From: Mercurialis annua | Taxonomy: Eukaryota; Streptophyta; Magnoliopsida; Malpighiales; Euphorbiaceae | Assembly: GCF_937616625.2 (NCBI RefSeq) | Contig: NC_065571.1 | Span: 28,408,201 to 28,472,200, forward strand | Direction of reading: 5' to 3' | DNA: 64,000 nucleotides | Part shown: positions 9,412 to 22,200 of the stretch, in pieces | How the letters are laid out: every line of letters starts with the position of its first letter | Numbering within the stretch: position 1 is the first letter of the stretch | The notes under the pieces: model-generated | The model's input: the letters and a program-made list of their open reading frames with translations, nothing else | What the model was told of the DNA's origin: nothing | Database searches by the model: none | Translations under genes and position numbers: made by a program

Positions 9412-10431
9412 TCTAAAAGTTTGATAATGGTGGATCGGCCGTTGCCCCCAAGGGTCATTGATACTGGCCGATCCGAATTGACTAATAGGCGGGGTATGCT
9501 CGCCTCCCCTTTAGAACTAAGGGACTGTATGTTTCGCACTTCTTCTTCATATAAACGTGCCTCAAGCACATTATGGTCTTCGCGCGAAGGTGTTGGGATC
9601 GCCCTGTACAACTTCGGCTTTGCCGTCCTCTCGCCACATGAACAGCATTTGATGCATGGTGGACAGTATGCACATATTGGAGTGTATCCAATCTCGTCCA
9701 AGCAATATGTTGTAGTTTCTCCGGGCGTTGACCACGAAGAATCCCTCTTCGGTCTCTACTCGTCTAACTTTTATCCTGAGAGTAATGTATCCCTCAGCTG
9801 GCGTCTCACCCCCAGGGAAATCGGTCATGTAAACGTCAGTTGGGTCTACCTGATCTCGGTTTATGCCGAGCTTCTTGAGCATCTTTGCCGATAGTATATT
9901 TACCCCAGCTCCGTTATCAATAAGGACCCTGTTGACTAATACCCCGTTTAAATCGGCCTTGATATATAGCGGCCGAATATGCCTTATCATCCTCGTTGGG
10001 GGTTTACTAAGTGATATTGCTGCCGTGTTATCGTCACTATCATCTTCTGGAACGATTACATCGCCTTCCAACGTCGCCTTTTGCCCAGGCTTGCTTCTAT
10101 AAGAATTAAGAAGTGTGACCACTTTCACTCTGTATTCGTCCTTGACAACCGGGACCCAAGCTTTCAACACCCCTTTTTTGTGCGAGACGATTACCTCACG
10201 ATCTCTGTATAATTTTTCTTTTAACTGACCGTCTTGGTGGGAAACAAGTACGTCTTTGTAAGATTGTTTCTTGCCAGTATCTGCCTCGCTCTTATGGGCC
10301 TCTATCTTTTTAGTCTCGCTGGTCAACTCTTTTGTTCGACCCACTTGCTTTGGGACCCATATCTTTCTTACCTTAGAGGTTCTTCGTTCATGTGGCTCGG
10401 CAGTAGTTTTGATCCTAACCCTATTACCCAA
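9408..10431 (-). pseudogene. pol fragment: aspartic protease region, frameshifted
   Basis: This is the retroviral-type aspartic protease that processes Gag-Pol. The first part, read from 10431, is basic and charged. The active-site motif LIDNGAGVNIL lies at residues 170-180, with D172-N173-G174 in place of the usual D-T/S-G, a variant I believe is tolerated in Tat elements. NILLGRDWIH at 241-250 is the usual closing motif. Near 9585 the homology passes from this frame, which ends at 9571, to the frame ending at 9408 (EDHNVLEARLYEEE), so a small indel has occurred. The region overlaps the end of gag by eight bases in another frame. The apparent start is a TTG, so a true start may not exist and expression could have relied on frameshifting from gag. 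Confidence 0.8.
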
Positions 10432-12613
10432 TCTCTCGGCTATGGTTTTGTCCCCCCTGCTCGGCCTCTGGTGCTATCCGTGCGTTGTTGTTTGCCCTCG
10501 ACTCTTGCCTCAACCTCTGTATACGCCTCTTTTGGGTTTTCGTCATACAAGGGGTCCCCTCCGTTGGCCGAAATATCCTTTTGAACAAAGTTGTCTTAGA
10601 CTCCCGCTGTGGCTGATGCTTCTGCCACTGTTCCGTGGGCGATTTAGGCTTGAATGTCTTAGGATGCTCCCTTACTCTTTTGGCCCTCTTAGCTTTGAAA
10701 CAAGTACTACATGATGGGCAAGTCATCTCTGCAGTAGGCGAGCTATGGCGTTTCCTCTTCTGTTGCTGAGATCGCCCTTTTTCTTCTCGCCATTTAGAAC
10801 CATCGGTCTCAACTCTGGGCTTAGGTTTCCTCGGATTCCACTTGCTCTGGATCTGTCCCTGTTCCAGGAAACTATCGAAGTGAGGCCGAACAGTATTAAT
10901 GGAGATGTACTTTGCATCGGCCTCTTTTTTGGTAGGAAACAAGAGTTTTCCCTCGTTGATCGCCTTCTGGATCACATTTCTGAAGTTCACACAATTATTC
11001 GTGTTGTGCCTCCAGGAAATATGGTATTTGCAGTTATCCTTTCTGACCAGTTCCTCTGCCAGTGGGATGACGTGACTCTCACTGAGGGCGATCTGTCCAT
11101 CCTTGAACAAGGCATCTAAAATCTCGTCAGCCTTGGTTAGATCGAAGGAGTATTCCTTCTGGACCACTGCGGTTTCGTTTTTCTTAATGAAACCTTGCTT
11201 TCTTAAGGCCGAACATTCCAGAGGCTTAATTCCTAAGAATTCGGCCATGTTGACTTCATCTTCGGAGCTGCTGTCTTCGCTGTCCGAAACTACGGCCACG
11301 TCCAGTTGGTAATTGTAGTAGGTTCCTTTCGAAGCGCCTCGCCTCTGTTCCTTCTCTTGGAGAAGTCTTTCGTAACTCGTCACCCGGTTTGTCAGTTCAA
11401 ATAAGTCACGGAATCGATGACCTTCGAAATGTTCCCTCATGGCGAAGCTCATTCCTCTTACCACCATTGGGACGCAATCGGCCTCAGACATCTTAGTGGA
11501 ACACCTTGTTCTAAGGTTCCTGAATCGGCCGATGTATTTTTCTGCCGATTCGCTCGGTAATTGAGAAATTCGAGCCAAATCGGTGAGGGTGACATCAGGT
11601 GGTGCTCTGTAAAATTCCTCATGGAAGAGGATTTCTAGGTCTTTCCAGGTGTCTATCGAGTTTGACGATAACCTTGAGTACCACGTGAATGCCATCTTGG
11701 TTAGAGAGCTGGCGAACAACCGAAGTTTCCAAAAATCGTTTGCCGCAGCTTCGCCACACTGGGCTGAAAACCGACTGACATGTTCAACCGTCGATTGTCC
11801 CTTTTCTTCGCCCGAGAACAAACTGAATTCGGGTACTTTGTATCCCCTTGGGAAAGGGTATAACTTATCGATCTAGTCTGGATAGGGCTTCATGTATGAC
11901 GGGCGAGGCATTGGTCTCAGATCTACCCCAAGTCTCTCTAGCATGTCTACAAGTTGCCCCTGGTTGTAAATATTTGGCTCGCCCCCTTCGGAAGTCGAGC
12001 GTTCGCCCATATTAGGCTCTTGGGTGTTAGTTCCAGTGGCAGCCCCCTGTGGTCTGGGCTCGCCTTGAGGGTTCGAAGTGCTTGCCCCCGGATGATCGGC
12101 CCTTCCAGCAGATTCGGCCTCATGCCTCGTCAAGAGCTTGACCGATCCATATGTATACCCTAACTTACTGTGTTGCTGCGTTGTTTCGACCGAACCGCCT
12201 GGATATCCGAATTGATTCGGTGTTTGGCTTTGTTCGGCCCATCTGTAACCCTGATCGGCAGTGGACTGCTCTGAAAAGAGTCGTCCTAGGTTTTCCATCG
12301 CCTTGTTGAGGCCATCTAAATTACCCTGGATCTGCCGTTGGACCGATGTTTGATCGGCCATGATGTTCCTCATCACTTCAGACATCTGGTGGATAGCACC
12401 GTCGAACATCTGCTTGTTCTCCTGAGCAATCTCGCCCCTCATAGCCGAAATATCGGCTTGTGATAAAGATGGGCGAGATGAAGGAAGCTGGCGTGAGTAA
12501 TCCATCTCATCGTCGGTTGCATCATCATTCTTGTCCTTTGGAAGGTTCCCATCGGTGTCCGAAGTATTCGGCACTTTGTTCGATTGGTTCACCTGTTGTT
12601 TGTCCTTGGTCAT
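10424..12613 (-). pseudogene. gag, one in-frame stop
   Basis: This is the capsid and nucleocapsid precursor of the Tat element. The frame opens with ATG at 12613, runs 246 residues to a TAG at 11875-11873, and continues in the same frame to 10424, so this is one gag of about 730 codons with a single nonsense codon rather than two genes. The N-terminal part is polar and rich in Q, N and E. After the stop comes the retrotransposon gag domain (FSGEEKGQSTVEHVSRF, then WYSRLSSNSIDTWKDL and HEEFYRA). Further on are an acidic stretch (SDSEDSSSEDE), a knuckle-like C-x2-H-x4-H-x4-C (CKYHISWRHNTNNC) and a basic tail containing CPSCSTC. The stop could be decay or readthrough; other lesions nearby favour decay. 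Confidence 0.87.
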
Positions 12614-12761
12614 GATTTCAGATTTGTCCGAGTTAGATTATTCTACTCCGTCACCTCCCTTCAGTTGTTGTCGGCGTATAGACCGAGCGTGCCTGGAATC
12701 GTCCTTAAAGTCCGTTTTTGTGCTAACCATAAACTAATTCCCCAGTGGAGTCGCCAAAAGA
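12614..12761 (-). other. Tat leader and tRNA-Arg-type PBS
   Basis: Between LTR and gag start lies a leader of about 150 bases. TGGCGACTCCACTGGGGA on the - strand (12756-12739) fits the 3' end of a plant tRNA-Arg as I remember it, and lies five bases from the LTR end. Confidence 0.75.
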
Positions 12762-13221
12762 TGTTCGCCTGGAAATATTCCGGACTCGAATCTTTGAATT
12801 TATAATCGGGATCGGTTTGAGGTTTGATACTTTAACGATATTCACAGGGCTTCTTTGGTTAAAAACACTTAACCACGTGATCTACTAGTAATAATCTGGG
12901 AGCTACGAACTCAGGCGAGACTAATACTGAAAACTACTCCTAAATTAAAACAATTCGAGGATTGCGGGATAAAAAGCACTGGGCTTTGTTTTTGATTGAT
13001 TAATTTGTTGATACAAAAATAATGAATCTCTGAGCTATTTATAGCTCTACATAACCAAGACTCCTAATCTAACTAGAACTAAGATTCTTAAAAGAAAAAT
13101 ACTCCTAATGAGGAACAACTTCTTAATAAAACTAATCTAAACAGACTTTTTATAGGGCCTGATTCCCTTGATAAGCACATATGATGCTCTGACCCATATT
13201 ATTTTTGAGCCGGTGTAAACA
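12762..13221 (-). mobile_element. Tat element 5' LTR (460 bp)
   Basis: On the - strand it starts TGTTTACACC at 13221 and ends GGCGAACA at 12762, so it has TG..CA ends. A TATA box CTATAAATA lies at 13044-13036. The left side borders the PBS; the right side borders satellite directly. The first flanking five bases, 13222-13226, would be one half of the target duplication, whose partner is lost. Confidence 0.85.
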
Positions 13222-16200
13222 GAAAAAAATCCAAATGTTTTACCTTTTTTTGCAATTTAAGCTAAACGTTTACAAAGTTACGAAACAAACCCAAGGGTTT
13301 AAAACATTACCAAACAAATTCAAACGTTTAACATTTTTAGCGATTTAAGCCAAACGTTTACAAACGTTATGAAACAAAACCAAGCGTTTCACATTTTTAG
13401 CAATTTAAGCCAAACGTTCACAAACATTACAAAACAAATCCAAGCGTTTCACCTTTTTAGCAGTTTAAGCCAAACATTTACAAACGTTAAGAAACAAATC
13501 CAAGCGTTTCATCTTTTTAGCAATTTAAGCCACACGTTTACAAACGTTACGAAATAGATCCAAATGTTTCACCTATTTAGCGACTGAAGCTAAACGTTCA
13601 CAAACGTTACAAAACAAATCCAAACGTTTCGCCTTATTAGGGACTTAAGCAAAGCATTTACAAAGGTTATGATACAAATCCAAATATTTCACCTGTTTTG
13701 CAATTTATGCCAAACCTTTACAAACGTTACGAAACAAAACCAAAAGTTTACAAACGTTACGAAACAAATCCAAAAGTTTCACCTTTTTAGCAATTTAAGC
13801 AAAACGTTTACAAACGTTACGAAACAAAACAAAACGTTTCACCTTTTTAGCGATTTAAGACAAACGTTTGCAAACGTTACGAAACAAATCCAAAACTTTT
13901 ACCTTTTTAGCCATTTAAGCCAAACGTTTACAAATGTTACAAAACAAATCCAAACTTTTCCTCTTTTTAGCGATTTAAGACAAACGTTTGCAAACGTTAT
14001 ATAACAAATCCAAACGTTTCACCTTTCAGCGATTTAAACCAAACGTTTCAAAACGTTATGAAACAAATCCAAACATTTCACCTTTTTAGCCATTTAAGCC
14101 AAACGTTTACAAACTTTACGAAAGAATCCAAATGTTTCACATTTTTAGCGATTTAATCCAAACATTTACAAACGTCACGAAAGAAATCCAAACGTTTCAT
14201 ATTTTTAGCGATTGAAATGAAACGTTTACAAACGTTTCCCATATCAAATTAAGCCAAACATTTACAAACGTTACGAAACAAAACCAAGCGTTTCATCTTT
14301 TTAGCAATTTAAGCCAAACGTTTACAAACGTTACGAAACCAATCCAAGCATTTCACCTCTTCAGCAATTTAAGCCAAAAGTTTACATACGTTACGAAAAA
14401 ATCCAAACATTTCACCTATTTAGCTATTGAAGCCAGACGTTCACAAATGTTATGAAACAAATCCAAACGTTTTACCTTTTTAGCAATTTAAACCAAATCT
14501 TTACAAAGGTTATGAAACAAATTCAAATGTTTCACCTTTTTTGCAATTTAATCCAAACATTTGCATACGTTATGAAACAAAACCAAAAGTTTACAAACAT
14601 AACGAAACAAATCCAAGCATTTCACCTTTTTAGCAATTAAAGAAAAACGTATACAAACGTTACGAAACAAAACCGAATGTTTCACCTTTTTAGCGATTTA
14701 AGCCAAACGTTTTCAAACGTTACGAAACAAATCCAAACGTGTCACCTTTTTAGGGATTTAAGCCAAAGATTTACAAAGGCTATGAAACAAATCCAAATAT
14801 TTCACCTTTTTTGCAATTTAAGCTAAACGTTTACAAAATTTACGAAACAAACCCAAGCGTTTAAAACATAACCAAACAAATTCAAACGTTTCACATTTTT
14901 AGCGATTTGAGCCAAACGTTTACCAATGTTACGAAACAAAACCAAGCGTTTCACCTTTTTAGCAATTTAAGCCAAACGTTCACAAACATTACAAAATAAA
15001 TCCAAGCATTTCACCTTTTTAGCAGTTTAAGCCAAACATTTACAAACGTTACGAAATAAATCCAAGCGTTTCGGATTTTTAGAAATTTAGGCCAAACGAT
15101 TACAAACGTTACAAAACAAATCCAAAAGTTTCACCTATTTGGCGATTGAAACCAAACGTTTACAAACGTTACAAAACAAATTCAAATGTTTCGCCTTTTT
15201 AGCAATTTAAGCCAAACATTTACAAAGGTTATGAAACAAATCCAAATATTTCCACTTTTTTGCAATTTAAGCCAAACGATTACAAACGTTACGAAATAAA
15301 ACCAAAAGTTTACAAACGTTACGAAACAAATTCAAGCGTTTCACCTTTTTAGCAATTTAAGCAAAACGTTTACAAACGTTACGAAACAAAACCAAACGTT
15401 TCACCTTTTTAGCAATTTAAGCCAAATGTTTACAAACGTTACGAAACAAATCCAAACGTTTTACCTTTTTAGCAATTTAAGCCAAACGTTTACAAACGTT
15501 ATGAAACAAATCCAAACATTTCCCCTTTTTAGCGTTTTAAGCCAAATGTTTGCAAACGTTACGAAACAAATCCAAACATTTCATCTTTTTAGCGATTTAA
15601 GCCAAACGTTTACAAACGTTAAGAAAAAATCCAAACGTTTCACCTTTTTAACGATATAAGCCAAACGTTTACAAACGTTACGTAACAAATCCAAACGTTT
15701 CACATTTTTAGCGATTTAAATGAAACGTTTACAAACGTTAAGAAAAAAATCCAAACGTTTCCCATATCAATTTATGCCAAACATTTACAAACGTTACGAA
15801 ACAAAACCAAGCGTTTCACCTTTTTAGCAATTTAAGCCAAACGTTTACAAACGTTACGAAACAAATCCAAGCGTTTCACCTCTTTAGAAATTTAAGCCAA
15901 ACGTTTACAAACGTTTCGAAACAAATCCAAACGTTTCATCTATTTAGCAATTGAAGCCAAACGTTCACAAACATTACGAAACAAAACCTAACGTTTCACC
16001 TTTTTAGCAATTTAAGCCAATTATTTACAAAGTTTATGAAACAAATTCAAATGTTTCACATGTTTTGCAATTTAAGCCAAACGTTTGCAAACGTTACGAA
16101 ACAAAACCAAAAGTTTACAAACGTTACAAAACAAATCCAAGCGTTTCACCTTTTTAGCAATTTAAGCAAAATTTATACAAACGTGACGAAATAAAACCAA

Positions 16201-19200
16201 ACGTTTCCCCTTTTTAACTATTTAAGCCGAACGTTTACAAATATTACGAAACAAATCCAAACGTGACACCTTTTTAGCAATTTAAACCAAACGTTTACAA
16301 ACGCTATGAAACAAATCAAAACGTTTCACCTTTTTAGCGATTTAAGTCAAACGTTTGCAAACGTTACGAAACAAATCCAAATGTTTCACCTTTTTAGCGA
16401 TTTAATTCAAACATTTACAAACGTAATGAAACAAATTCAAACATTTCACCTTTTTAGCAATTTAAGCCAAACGTTTACAAAAGTTACGAAACAAATCCAA
16501 ACGTTTCACATTTTTAGCAATTGAAATGAAATGTTTACAAACGTTATGAAACAAATCCAAATGTTTCCCATATAAATTTAAGCCAAACATTTACAAACGT
16601 TACGAAACAAAACCAATCGTTTCACCTTTATAGCTACTTAAGCCGAACGTTTACAAACGTTACGAAACAAATCCAAACTTTTCACCTTTTTAGTGCTTTA
16701 AGCCAAACGTTTACAAACGGTACGAAACAAATCCAAACGTTTCACCTTTTTAGCGATTTAAGCCGAACGCGCTATGAAACAAATCCAAACGTTTCACCTT
16801 TTTTAGCAATTTAAGTCAAACTTTTACAAACGTTATGAAAAAAATCCAAACATTTAAGATTTTTTGCGATTGAAGCCAAACGTTTACAAATGTTATAAAA
16901 CAAATCCAGACGTTCCACCTTTTTAGCAATTTAAGCCAAACGTTTATAAACGTTATGAAACAAATCCAAATGTTTCACCTATTTAGCGATTGAAGCCAAA
17001 CGTTCACAAACGTTACAAAACAAATTCAAACGTTTCACCTTTTTAGCAATTTAAGTCAAACATTTACAAAGGTTATGAAACAAATTAAAAAATTTCACCT
17101 TTTTTTGCAATTTAAGCCAAACGTTTGCAAACGTTACGAAACAAAACAAAACGTTTACAAACGTTACGAAACAAATCAAAGCGTTTCACCTTTTTAGCAA
17201 TTTAAGCAAAACGTATACAAACGTTACGAAATAAAACCAATTGTTTCACCTTTTTAGCGATTTAATCCAAATGTTTACAAACGTTACGAAACAAATCCAA
17301 ACGTTTCACCTTTTTCGCAATTTAAGCCAAACGTTTACAAACGTTACGAAACAAAAGCAAAAGTTTAAAACGTTACGAAACAAATCCAAACGTTTTACCT
17401 TTCTAGCGATTTAAGCCAAACGTTTAAAACGTTACGAAAGAAATGCAAACAATTGACCTTTTTAGCGATTTAAGCCAAACGTTTACAAACGAAACAAAAC
17501 CAAACGTTTCACCTTTTTTGCGATTGAAGCCAAATGTTTACAAATGTTACGAAACGAATCCGAACGTTCCACTTTTTTAGCAAATTAAGCCAAACGTTTA
17601 CAAACGTTTCGAAACAAATCCAATAGTTTCACCTCTTTAGAAATTTAAGCCCAACGTTTACAAACGTTACGAAACAAATCCAAACGTTTCACCTGCTTAA
17701 CAATTGAAGCCAAACGTTCACAAACGTTACGGAAAAAATCCAAATGTTTAACCTTTTTAGCAATTTAAGCCAAACATTTACAAAGCTTATGAAACAAATT
17801 CAAATGTTTCACATGTTTTGCAATTTAAGCCAAACGTTTGCAAACGTTACAAAGCAAAACCAAAAGTTTACAAACGTTACAAAACAAATCCAAGCGTTTC
17901 ACCTTAATAGCAATTTAAGCAAAACGTATACAAACGTGACGAAACAAAACCAAACGTTTCCCCTTTTTAGCGATTTGAGCCAAACGTTTACAAACGTTAC
18001 GAAACAAATCCAAACGTGTCACCTTTTTAGCAATTTAAACCAAGCGTTTACAAACGCTATGAAACAAATCAAAACGTTTCACCTTTAGCGATTTAAGCCA
18101 AACGTTTGCAAACGTTAACAAATCCAAATGTTTCACCTTTTTAGCGATTTAATCCAAACGTTTATAAATGTTAAACAAATTCAAATGTTTCACATGTTTT
18201 GCAATTTAAGCTAAACATTTACAAAGCTTATGAAACAAATTCAAATGTTTCACATGTTTTGCAATTTAAGCCAAACGTTTGCAAACGTTACAAAACAAAA
18301 CCAAAAGTTTACAAACGTTATAAAAAAAATCCAAGCGTTTCACCTTTTTAGCAATTTAAGCAAAACGTATACAAACGTGACGAAACAAAACCAAACGTTT
18401 CCCCTTTTAAGCGATTTGAGCCAAACGTTTACAAACGTTACGAAGCAAATCCAAACGTGTCACCTTTTTAGCAATTTAAACCAAACGTTTACAACGCTAT
18501 GAAACAAATCAAAACGTTTCACCTTTTTAGCGATTTAAGCCAAACGTTTGCAAACATTACGAAACAAATCCAAATGTTTCACCTTTTGAGCGATTTAATC
18601 CAAACGTTTACAAATGTTATGAAACGAATTGAAACATTTCATCTTTCTAACGATTTAAGCCAAACGCTTACAAAAGTTACGAAACAAATCCAAACCTTTC
18701 ACATTTTTAACAATTGAAATGAAATGTTTACAAATGTTATGAACCAACTCCAAACGTTTCCCATATCAATTTAAGCCAAACATTTACAAACGTTACGAAA
18801 CAAAACCAAGCGTGTCACCTTTATAGCAATTTAAGACGAACGTTTACAAACGTAACGAAACAAATCCAAACTTTTCACCTTTTTAGTGATTTAAGCCAAA
18901 CGTTTACAAACGGTACGAAACAAATCCAACCGTTTCACCTTTTTAGCGATTTACGCTGAACGTTTACAAACGCTACGAAACAAATCCAAACGTTTCACCT
19001 TTTTAGCAATTTAAGCCAAACTTTTACAAACGTTATGAAAAAAATACAAACATTTCACCTTTTTAGCGATTGAAGCCAAACGTTTACAAATGTTACGAAA
19101 CAAATCAGAACATTCCACCTTTTTAGAAATTTAAGCCAAACGTTTACAAACGTTTCGAAACAAATTCAATCGTTTCGCCTCTTTAGCAATTTAAGCCAAA

Positions 19201-22200
19201 CGTTTATAAACGTTATGAAACAAATCCAAATGTTTCACCTATTTAGCGACTGAAGCCAAACGTTCACAAACGTTACAAAACAAATCCAAACGTTTCACCT
19301 TTTTAGCAATTTAAGTCAAACATTTACAAAGGTTATGAAACAAATTCAAAATTTTCACCTTTTTTGCAATTTAAACCAAACGTTTGCAAACGTTACGAAA
19401 CAAATCCAAGTGTTTCACCTTTTTAACAATTTAAGCAAAACGTATACAAACGTTACGAAATAAAACCAAATGTTTCACCTTTTTAGCGATTTAATCCAAA
19501 CGTTTACAAACGTTACGAAACAAATCCAAACGTTTCCCTTTTTTCGCAATTTAAGCCAAACGTTTACAAACGTTACGAAACAAAAGCAAAAGTTTAAAAC
19601 GTTACGAAACAAATCCAAATGTTTTACCTTTCTAGCGATTTAAGCCAAACGTTTACAAACGTTACGAAACAAATCCAAACATTTCTCCATGTTAGCGATT
19701 TAAGCCAAACGTTTAAAACGTTACGAAAGAAATGCAAACAATTGACCTTTTTAGCGATTTAAGCCAAACGTTTACAAACGAAACAAAACCAAACGTTTCA
19801 CCTTTTTTGCGATTGAAGCCAAACGTTTACAAATGTTACGAAACGAATCCGAAAGTTCCACTTTTTTAGCAAATTAAGCCAAACGTTTACAAACGTTTCG
19901 AAACAAATCAAATGTTTCACCTCTTTAGCAATTTAAGCCCAACGTTTACAAACGTTATGAAACAAATCCAAACGTTTCACCTATTTAGCAATTGAAGCCA
20001 AACGTTCACAAACGTTACGAAACAAATCCAAATGTTTCACCTTTTTAGCAATTTAAGCCAAACATTTACAAAGCTTATGAAACAAATTCAAATGTTTCAC
20101 ATGTTTTGCAATTTAAGCCAAACGTTTGCAAACGTTACAAAACAAAACCAAAAGTTTACAAACGTTACAAAACAAATACAAGCGTTTCACCTTTTTAGCA
20201 ATTTAAGCAAAACGTATACAAACGTGACGAAACAAAACCAAACGTTTCTCCTTTTTAGCGATTTGAGCCAAACGTTACGAAACAAATCCAAACGTGTCAC
20301 CTTTTTAGCAATTTAAACCAAGCGTTTACAAATGTTATGAAACAAATTCAAACATTTCATCTTTTTAACGATTTAAGCCAAACGTTTACAATATTTACGA
20401 AACAAATCCAAACCTTTCACATTTTTAACAATTGAAATGAAATGTTTACAAACGTTATGAAACAAATCCAAACGTTTTCCATATCAATTTAAGCCAAACA
20501 TTTACAAACGTTACGAAACAAAACCAAGCGTTTCACCTTTATAGCAATTTAAGCCGAACGTTTACAAACGCTACGAAACAAATCCAAACTTTTCACCTTT
20601 TTAGTGATTTAAGCCAAACGTTTACAAACGGTACGAAACAAATCCAAATGTTTCACCTTCTTAGCGATTTAAGCCGAACGTTTACAAAGTCTACGAAACA
20701 AATCGAAACGTTTCACCTTTTTAGCAATTTAAGCCAAACTTTTACAAACGTTATGAAAAAAATCCAAACATTTCACCTTTTTTGCAATTGAAGCAAAACG
20801 TTTACAAATGTTACGAAACAAATCCAAACATTCCACCTTTTTAGAAATTTAAGCCAAACGTTTACAAACGTTTCGAAACAAATTCAATCGTTTCGCCTCT
20901 TTAGCAATTTATGCCAAATGTTTATAAACGTTACGAAACAAATCCAAATGTTTCACCTATTTAGCGATTGAAGCCAAACATTCACAAACATTACAAAACA
21001 AATCCAAACGTTTCACCTTTTTAGCAATTTAAGTCAAACATTTACAAAGGTTATGAAACAAATTCAAAATTTTCACCTTTTTTGCAATTTAAACCAAACG
21101 TTTGCAAACGTTACGAAACAAATCCAAGCGTTACGAAACAAATCCAAACGTTTGCAAACGTTACGAAACAAAACAAAACGTTTATAAATGCTACGAAACA
21201 AATACAAGCGTTTCACCTTTTTAGCACTTTAAGCAAAACGTATACAAACGCTAAAAAATAAAACCAAATGTTTCACCTTTTTAGCGATTTAATCCAAACG
21301 TTTACAAACGTTATGAAACAAATCCAAACGTTTCACCTTTTTCGCAATTTAAGCCAAACGTTTACAAACGTTACGAAACAAATCCAAAAGTGTCCTCTTT
21401 ATAGCGATTTAAGCCAAACGTTTGCAAACGTTACGAAACAAATCCAAACATTTCACCTTTTTAGCGATTTAAGCCAAACGTTTACAAACATTATGAAACA
21501 AATTCAAATATTTCACCTTTTTACGGATTTAAGCCAAACGTTTACAAACGTTTCGAAACAAATCCAAGCGTTTCACCTTTTTACGGATTTAAGCCAAAAG
21601 TTTACAAACGTTACGAAACAAATCCAAACGTTTCACATATAAATTTAAGCCAAACATTTACAAACATTACGAGACAAAACCAAGCGTTTCACATTTTTAG
21701 CAATTTAAGCCAAACGTTTACAAACGTTACGAACAAATCCAAACTTTTCACATTTTTACCGATTTAAGCCAAACGTTTACAAACGGTACGAAACAAATCC
21801 GAACGATTCACCTTTTTAGCGATTTAAACCAAACATTTTCAAACGCTACAAAACAAATCCAAACGTCTCGCCTTTTTAGCAATTTAAGCCAAACGTTTAC
21901 AAAGGTTAGGAAACAAATCGAAACGTTTCACCTTTTAATCGATTTAAGCAAAACGTTTGCAAAATGTTACGAAACAAATCCAAACGTTTCCCCTTTTTAG
22001 CGATTTAAGCCAAAACGTTTATAAACGTTATGAAAAAATCCAAACATTTCACCTTTTTAGCTATTTAAGCCAAAAGTATACAAACGTTACGAAAAATCCA
22101 AACGTTTCCCCTTTTTAGCGATTTCGGCAAAACGTTACGAAACAAATTCAAACGTTTTACATTTTTAGCGATTTAAGCCAAACATTTAAAAACGTTACGA

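Larger units (their letters stand above)
8225..13221 (-). mobile_element. Ty3/Gypsy Tat-lineage element, 5' half only
   Basis: Reading leftward on the - strand: LTR 12762-13221, PBS 12739-12756, gag, protease, then reverse transcriptase cut at 8225. RNase H, integrase and the 3' LTR are absent. The reverse transcriptase has Tat-type wording (EWLSNIVPV, YPMSVADMLIDRAAG, YIDDVVVKS), and the PBS fits tRNA-Arg, as known in Ogre and Tat relatives. Damage includes an in-frame TAG (11873-11875), an in-frame TGA (9301-9303), a frame change near 9585 and the truncation. The right edge lies flush against satellite, so the element once inserted into the array. The left edge is a secondary deletion junction with element A. 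Confidence 0.9.
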
